Shown in pieces: positions 7,971 through 12,959 of a stretch of 12,959 bases of DNA. This DNA comes from Silvimonas sp. JCM 19000 (lineage in GTDB: Bacteria; Pseudomonadota; Gammaproteobacteria; Burkholderiales; Chitinibacteraceae). Each line of letters starts with the position of its first letter. The stretch's first letter is position 1. Under the pieces are notes generated by a model, which had not been told where the DNA came from, made no database searches, and saw nothing but the letters and a program-made list of their open reading frames with translations. The translations under genes and the position numbers were made by a program. The stretch lies in NCBI GenBank assembly GCA_001313065.1, contig BBFD01000096.1, positions 1 through 12,959 of the forward strand. The letters are read 5' to 3'.

Positions 7971-7996
7971 AAAGGCCGCCCCGTAGCGGCCGCTTT
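7971..7996. terminator. GC-rich hairpin GGCCGC-CCCGTA-GCGGCC
   Basis: AAAGGCCGC, a CCCGTA loop and GCGGCCGCTTT form a strong stem flanked by AAA and TTT. Read on the minus strand it is followed by TATAAGTG and seven T, closer to an intrinsic terminator than the plus reading. No minus-strand gene ends here, so it may insulate the region from antisense transcription or end an unrecognised transcript. Confidence 0.4.
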
Positions 7997-8142
7997 GCCA
8001 TGTCCGCCCGGATAAACGCAATGCGGCTGCCGCTGGCGGTTGAACCTTATGCCGCTCGCTGGCGCGCCCTGCCCTGTAGCTCCGTTGCCTTGCGCGCGAG
8101 CGCAGTTCATCTGGTCGCCAGCGTGGGCTAGATGAAGAAGCC

Positions 8143-11100
8143 ATGAACCGAAGCGCTCCTGCCGCCATCCCGGAACAAACTTTCCGTGCCATCCTGGTAC
8201 GCAATGTGAGCCTGCCTTTGCTGGTGGCAGGTGTGATGTCCGCCATTTTCATCTCGCTGGTGTTCTATTTGATGAACGTCAACCGCTGGGTTGACCATGC
8301 CGATCAGGTCATCGGCAAGACCAACCTGGCCGTCAAGCAGCTGATCGACGCTGAAACCGGCCTGCGGGGTTATCTGGTCACCGGTCGCGAAGTCTTTCTG
8401 GACCCGTACAACAGCGCCGCCACCAACGTGCCCGCCACCATCAGCGACTTGCGTGATCTGCTGGCGGAATATCCCAATCAAGTGGCATGGCTGGGTCGCG
8501 GCGAAAGCGGCTACAAAGACTGGCGCAACTATGCCGCGCGCATGATCACGCTCAAAGGCTCGGCTGACCCGGAAGCACAAAAGCAGGTGACGGGCCCCGA
8601 GGCGGAAGAAGGCAAGCGCCGCATGGACGACATGCGCGGCTTTTTTACCCAGATCATCCAGGCGCAAGAAGCACTGCGCACGCAACGTAATCGCGAAGCC
8701 AGCGACACCATCACCCTGCTGGTCATAGCCACTATTGTGGTCGGCGTGATTGCCGGCGCCTTGATGGCGCTGAATGGCCGCCGTCAGCTCAAAACGCTGA
8801 GCGCGGTGTACGCCACCACGCTGGGCCAGCAGCAACTGCATACCGAACAACTGGAACGCCAGGCCTGGCTGAAGACCGGCCAGGGCGAACTGGGTCAGCG
8901 CATGCTGGGCGAGCAAGCTTGAGCACGCTGGCGGAGAACATACTCAACTTTATGGTGAATTTTCTCGGCGCTTCGGTCGGGGCCATTTATGTAACGCGCG
9001 ATGGCCGTCAGTTCCAGCGCATGGCGCATTACGCCTGGTCCGAAGATGCAGTGAACAGCCGCGAGCATTTTGAACTGGCGCAGGGCTTGTCCGGCCAGGC
9101 CGCCGCGGAAAACCGCATCATGTTGCTGACCGATCTGCCGGAAAGCTTTATCCGCGTGGCCTCCGCTTTGGGCCAGACCGCACCGCGCGCCGTGCTGATC
9201 ATGCCGGCGCAGGGCGAGCGCAAGGTCAATACCGTGATCGAACTCGGCTTTGCTGGCGAAGTACCGCCCATGCTGGAGGAGTTTGCCCGCCTTGCTTCGT
9301 ACAACGTCGGCACCGCCATCGAATCGGCCATGTACCGCGAGCGCCTGCAAGACGTGCTGGCAGAAACGCAGCAACTGAACGAAGAGCTGCAAGCGCAGCA
9401 AGAAGAACTGAAGGTTGCCAACGAAGAACTGGAAGAACAGTCGCGCACGCTGAAGGAATCGCAAGTGCGGCTGGAAAGCCAGCAAGCCGAGCTGGAACAG
9501 AACAACGAGCAACTGGGCGAACAGACCGAAGCCTTGTTGCAGCAAAAAAGCCATGGTGGAAGAGCGCAACAAAGCCTTGCGCGAAGCGCATCTGCAACTG
9601 GAAGCGCGCGCCGAAGAACTGAGCCGCACCAGCCGCTACAAGAGCGAATTCCTCGCCAATATGTCGCACGAGCTGCGCACGCCGCTGAATAGCGCGCTGA
9701 TCCTGGCCAAGCTGCTGGCGGATAACAGCCACGGCAATCTGGATGCCGAACAGGTCAAATTCGCCCAGTCCATTTATTCGGCGGGCAATGATTTGCTGAC
9801 CTTGATTAACGACATTCTGGATTTGTCCAAGGTTGAGGCCGGCAAGCTGGAACTATGGCCGCAAAGCATCAGCCGCGCGGTGCGCTGGAACCGCTGGAAC
9901 AACTGTTCCGCCCGCTGGCGGCCTCGCGCAATATCGATTTTGAAATTGTGCTGGAGCCGTCGCTGCCGCCGCAGATGTATACCGACCCGGCGCGCCTGCA
10001 GCAGATTCTGAAAAAAACCTGCTGTCCAACGCGCTCAAATTCACCGACCACGGCCGGGTAACGCTGACCGCCCGCGCGGCGCCGGATGGCCGTGTCGCCT
10101 TTGACGTACGCGATACCGGCATCGGCATTGCTGCGGAATATCTGGAACATATTTTTTGGCGCCTTCAGCCAGGCCGATGGCGCCACCAACCGCAAATATG
10201 GCGGCACTGGCCTCGGCCTGAGTATTTCGCGCGATCTGGCGCATCTGCTGGGTGGCGATATCACCGTGCAGAGCAAGGTGGGCGAAGGCAGCGTGTTTAC
10301 CCTGACCATCGCGCGGGAAATCAGCTGGATGAACAAGGTCTGGTGCAGACGCAAATGCCGGCACGCCTGCCAGCGCTGTCGGTGCCCGCCCCGGCGCCGA
10401 TCGAAATCAGCCCGCCCCCGCTGCAGTCGAGGAACTGCCGCCGCCGGAAGTCGAAGACGACCGCGAAGTGCTGCGCCCTGATCGGCGCACCGTGTTGATC
10501 ATTGAGGATGAGCGAGTTCTCGCGGGTACTGACCACACTGGGCCACGAAAAAAGGCTTCAATTGCATCGTGGCGCACAACGCCGGCGACGGCCTGAAGCT
10601 GGCACAACGTTATGTGCCTGACGCTGTGCTGCTGGATATGAAGCTGCCCGACCATTCCGGCCTGACCGTGCTGGAGCGGCTCAAGGAAGACGCGGCGACG
10701 CGGCATATTCCGGTGCATATGGTTTCGGGCGTGGATAGCTCGCAAGCCGCCTTGCAGCTGGGCGCGATAGGTTACGCGCTCAAGCCAGCCGATCGCGAGG
10801 CCTTGCTCGATGTGTTCCGTAAGATCGAGACCAAGTTATCGCAAAAGATCAAACACGTGCTGGTGGTCGAAGACGACGCGCGCCAACGCGAAAGCATGAC
10901 GCAACTGATCGCCGACGAAGACGTGCGCATCACCGCGGTCGCGCTGGCCGAAGAAGCGCTGGCGCAACTCAAGGAAACCGTCTTCGATTGCATGGTGGTC
11001 GATTTGACGCTGCCGGACATGGCGGGCCACGAGCTGCTGCAGCGCATGGCCAGCGATGACTTGTGTTCTTTCCCGCCGGTGATCGTCTACACCGGCCGCG

Positions 11101-11666
11101 AGCTGTCGCGGGCCGAAGAAAACGAACTGCGCCGCTATTCGCGCTCCATCATCATCAAGGCGCACGCTCGCCCGAACGACTGCTGGATGAAGTAACGCTG
11201 TTCTTGCATCGTGTGGAAAACACGCTAGCGCCGGAACGCCAGCAAATGCTCAAGGTGGCCCGTAATCGCGAGAAGGCCTTTGAGGGCCGCAAGATCCTGC
11301 TGGTGGACGATGACGTGCGCAATATCTTTGCCCTGACCAGCGCGCTGGAGCAAAAAAGGCGCCCGCGTCGAAATCGGTCGCAACGGCATCGAAGCGCTGG
11401 AACGGCTGGATGCGGACCCCGATATCGACCTGGTGTTGATGGATATCATGATGCCGCAGATGGATGGCTTTGAAGCCATGCGCCGCATCCGCGAGCAAGC
11501 ACGCTTTAGCCGTCTGCCGATTATTGCCGTCACCGCCAAGGCAATGCGCGATGATCAGGAAAAGTGTCTGCAGGCTGGCGCTAACGACTATCTGGCCAAG
11601 CCCATCGATCTGGACAAGCTGGTCAGCCTGATCCGGGTGTGGATGCCCAAGATCGGGAGCCTGTGA
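8143..11666 (+). CDS. CHASE3-GAF hybrid sensor histidine kinase with three C-terminal receiver domains (many frameshifts)
   Basis: With frames joined this is about 1174 residues. Two membrane segments (about 22-44 and 189-210) enclose a CHASE3 domain with the [13 protein letters not shown] signature, so the sensor faces the periplasm. Then come a GAF domain (about 260-390), a long Glu/Gln-rich coiled coil (about 395-485), HisKA with H box [15 protein letters not shown] (His about 509), an ATPase ([32 protein letters not shown]), a Pro-rich linker and three receivers: VLIIEDE (Asp about 832, [11 protein letters not shown]), VLVVEDD (Asp about 954, [11 protein letters not shown]) and ILLVDDD (Asp about 1101, [11 protein letters not shown]). 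The ATG at 8143 gives a normal N-terminus; the upstream GAAGAAG is a weak ribosome site. About eleven frame breaks occur (near 8915, 9544-9549, 9875, 10011-10017, 10152-10157, 10319, 10418, 10512, 10548-10553, 11159 and 11352-11357); correcting them gives 1175 codons. The stop overlaps cheR by one base, so the kinase and methylation enzymes are made together. The periplasmic ligand is unknown. Confidence 0.93.
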
Positions 11667-12488
11667 TGTATCCGGCGGCAGAACTGGATATCGAGCTGAA
11701 ATTGTTGGTAGAGGCCATCTACCTCAAATACAACTACGACTTCCGCAATTATTCGCCCGCTTCGATGAAGCGACGCGTATTGCACGCGCTTACGCAACTG
11801 GAAGTGCCGACGGTGTCGCAATTGCAGGATCAGATCCTGCACAAGCCCGACCGGTTTCTGGAATTGCTGCAGTTTCTGACGATTCCGGTGTCGGAGATGT
11901 TCAGAGACCCCGGCTACTTTCGCGCTATCCGCGAGCAAGTGGTGCCGATCTTGCGCACCTGGCCGTCGTTCAAGATCTGGATTGCTGGCTGCAGTACCGG
12001 CGAAGAAGTGTATTCGATGGCGATTTTGCTTAAAGAAGAAAACCTGCTTGAGCGCGCCATCATTTACGCCACCGACATCAACCCACACAGCCTGGAGCGC
12101 GCCGAAGCCGGCATTTTTGCGCTCGACAGCATGAAATTGTTTACCAGCAATTATCAGAAGGCGGGCGGCAAATCATCGTTCTCGGATTACTACACCGCAG
12201 GCTACGGCTCGGCCATTTTTTGACAAGGCGCTCAAGCGCAATATCACCTTTGCCGACCATAGCCTGGCCACCGACAGCGTGTTCTCCGAGATGCACTTTA
12301 TCTCTTGCCGCAATGTGCTGATCTATTTCAACCGGCCCTTGCAGAACCGGGCTTTTGGCTTGTTTCACAACTCGCTGGTGCATCGTGGTTTTCTGGGGCT
12401 GGGCTCCAAAGAAACGGTGCAGTTCAGTGATTACGCGCAAAACTTCGAGCCGTTTGAAGCGCGCGAACGTATCTATCGCAAGGTCTGA
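11666..12488 (+). CDS. cheR: CheR-type protein-glutamate methyltransferase (one frameshift)
   Basis: Transfers methyl groups from S-adenosylmethionine to glutamates on a receptor or signalling protein. The protein is 273 residues after correction. It opens [20 protein letters not shown], with the N-terminal helical domain (NYSPASMKRRVLHAL), VSEMFRDPGYF in place of the common TSFFRD box, the SAM-binding motif WIAGCSTGEEVYSMA (about 105-119), ATDINPHSLERA, and near the end FISCRNVLIYFNRPLQ. The ATG overlaps the kinase stop (TGATG) and has GGAG six bases upstream. The frame breaks at T 12216-12221, one T too many (expected GSAIFDKALKRNITF). There are no TPR repeats and no fusion to CheB. The usual chemotaxis neighbours (cheA, cheW, a methyl-accepting protein) are absent, so the substrate may be the adjacent CHASE3 kinase or a distant receptor; this is inference. 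Confidence 0.93.
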
Positions 12489-12490
12489 CC

Positions 12491-12959
12491 ATGGCTACGA
12501 TCCGTTCCGCCCCAGCGCTATCCCCCTCGCACCCGCTGCCACTGACCGTGCTGATCGGCGCGTCGGCCGGGGGTGTGGAGGCGCTCAACCGCATCTTGCC
12601 GCAACTTCCGGCCGATTATCCGGCTGCCGTGGTGGTGGTGTTGCATCAGCGCTGAGGGGCCGAGTTTGCTGGTCGAAGTGTTTACGCCGCGCGTGCGCTT
12701 GTTGACCAAAGAAGCCGACGAAAAAAGAACCGCTGGTGGCCGGCGTGATCTACTTTGCCCCGCCCGGCTATCACCTGCTGATCGAAACCGATGGCACCCT
12801 GGCCTTGTCTGTGGATGAACCGGTGCTGTTTTGCCGCCCCGCCATCGACGTGCTGTTTGATTCCGCCGCCCAGGCCCTGGCAGCCGCGCCATCGGCGTGA
12901 TCCTGACCGGCGCCAACGAAGACGGCGCGGCCGGTCTGGCCCGCGTGCATCAATCTGGC
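12491..12959 (+). CDS. cheB: CheB-type methylesterase starting without a receiver domain (runs off window, three frameshifts)
   Basis: Removes methyl groups (or deamidates glutamines) placed on the CheR substrate. The start is MATIRSAPALSPSHPLPLTV followed directly by LIGASAGGVEALNRIL, which holds the catalytic Ser (about 25). The catalytic His is in VVVVLHQR (about 52) and the Asp in ILTGANEDGAAGL. The catalytic domain begins at once, so the N-terminal receiver found in chemotaxis CheB is missing from this end; control may come from the three receivers of the upstream kinase. The gene starts two bases after the cheR stop. Frame breaks occur at about 12650-12653 (a base missing), A 12721-12726 (one extra; expected ADEKEPLVAGVIYFAPPGYH) and GG 12879-12880 (one missing; expected SAAQALGSRAIGVILTG). 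The C-terminus lies beyond the window, so a fusion there cannot be excluded. Confidence 0.92.

Larger units (their letters stand above)
7638..8142. other. 505-base stretch without a recognisable gene, rich in inverted repeats
   Basis: No coding frame with family motifs or convincing codon use is seen on either strand. The middle part (about 7730-7975) is clearly richer in A/T than its surroundings. It carries at least five inverted repeats, listed separately, and two runs of seven A (about 7746-7752 and 7957-7963). It probably holds the end of the acidic-protein transcript and the promoter of the CHASE3 kinase. A TATAAA at 7968-7973 is a possible -10 box, but its -35 partner is poor. Confidence 0.6.

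Noticed and set aside
8128..8916. Minus-strand open frame (262 codons) opposite the CHASE3 kinase
   Set aside because: The plus strand carries clear CHASE3 and membrane segments in the same place; the antisense protein has no recognisable domain and no ribosome site.
8143..11666. Several separate genes (CHASE3 protein, GAF protein, kinase, response regulators)
   Set aside because: The fragments overlap or abut in shifted frames with no ribosome sites between them and follow a known hybrid-kinase domain order, so a single gene is more likely.
8143..12959. Conventional chemotaxis operon
   Set aside because: Only cheR and cheB are present; there is no cheA, cheW, cheY-cheZ or methyl-accepting receptor, and CheB starts without its receiver.
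1..12959. Programmed frameshifting as the reason for all frame breaks
   Set aside because: The breaks occur in unrelated genes, in both directions, often outside slippery runs and without consistent downstream structures, which fits consensus error better.
1..12959. CRISPR array, tRNA, rRNA, insertion sequence or phage genes
   Set aside because: No regularly spaced repeats, tRNA-like cloverleaf, rRNA segment, transposase or phage protein motifs were seen on either strand.

Overview
This window is a sensory and signal-transduction locus. It centres on a bacteriophytochrome (a red/far-red photoreceptor) and its biliverdin-making heme oxygenase, with several histidine kinases, response regulators and a CheR/CheB methylation pair around them. 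Codon use, moderately high GC and domain styles (BphO/BphP, Rcp1-type regulator, PAS- and CHASE3-type hybrid kinases) point to a proteobacterium, most likely a betaproteobacterium. That placement is inference: no rRNA or other marker is present.

Layout. Minus strand, right to left: bphP (6993-4722), an Rcp1-type response regulator overlapping its end (4747-4274), and a REC-PAS-PAS-kinase-REC hybrid kinase (4198-1797). These look like one operon. Converging on it is a plus-strand single-domain response regulator (1362-1733). Divergent from that, on the minus strand, are the heme oxygenase gene bphO (1252-684) and, 42 bases on, the start of a PAS/GAF sensor kinase (641 to beyond base 1). Plus strand, right half: a very acidic unrecognised protein (7256-7637), about 500 bases without a gene but with several inverted repeats, a large CHASE3-GAF-kinase-REC-REC-REC hybrid kinase (8143-11666), cheR (11666-12488) and cheB (12491 to past the window end).

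How they could work together. BphO makes biliverdin and BphP binds it through an N-terminal Cys to sense red/far-red light. The BphP kinase would phosphorylate the Rcp1-like regulator and possibly the N-terminal receiver of the hybrid kinase. The right-hand unit is a separate membrane sensor with three receivers, coupled to a stand-alone methyltransferase and a methylesterase that begins without a receiver domain.

Sequence quality. Nearly every long gene is broken by one- or two-base indels (about 27 in 13 kb), while the protein continues in another frame with family motifs intact. Many lie in A/T runs that read one or two bases too long; others look like a base lost from a short run. After correction the complete genes return to whole-codon lengths. 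I therefore annotate these as single genes with probable consensus errors rather than as pseudogenes.
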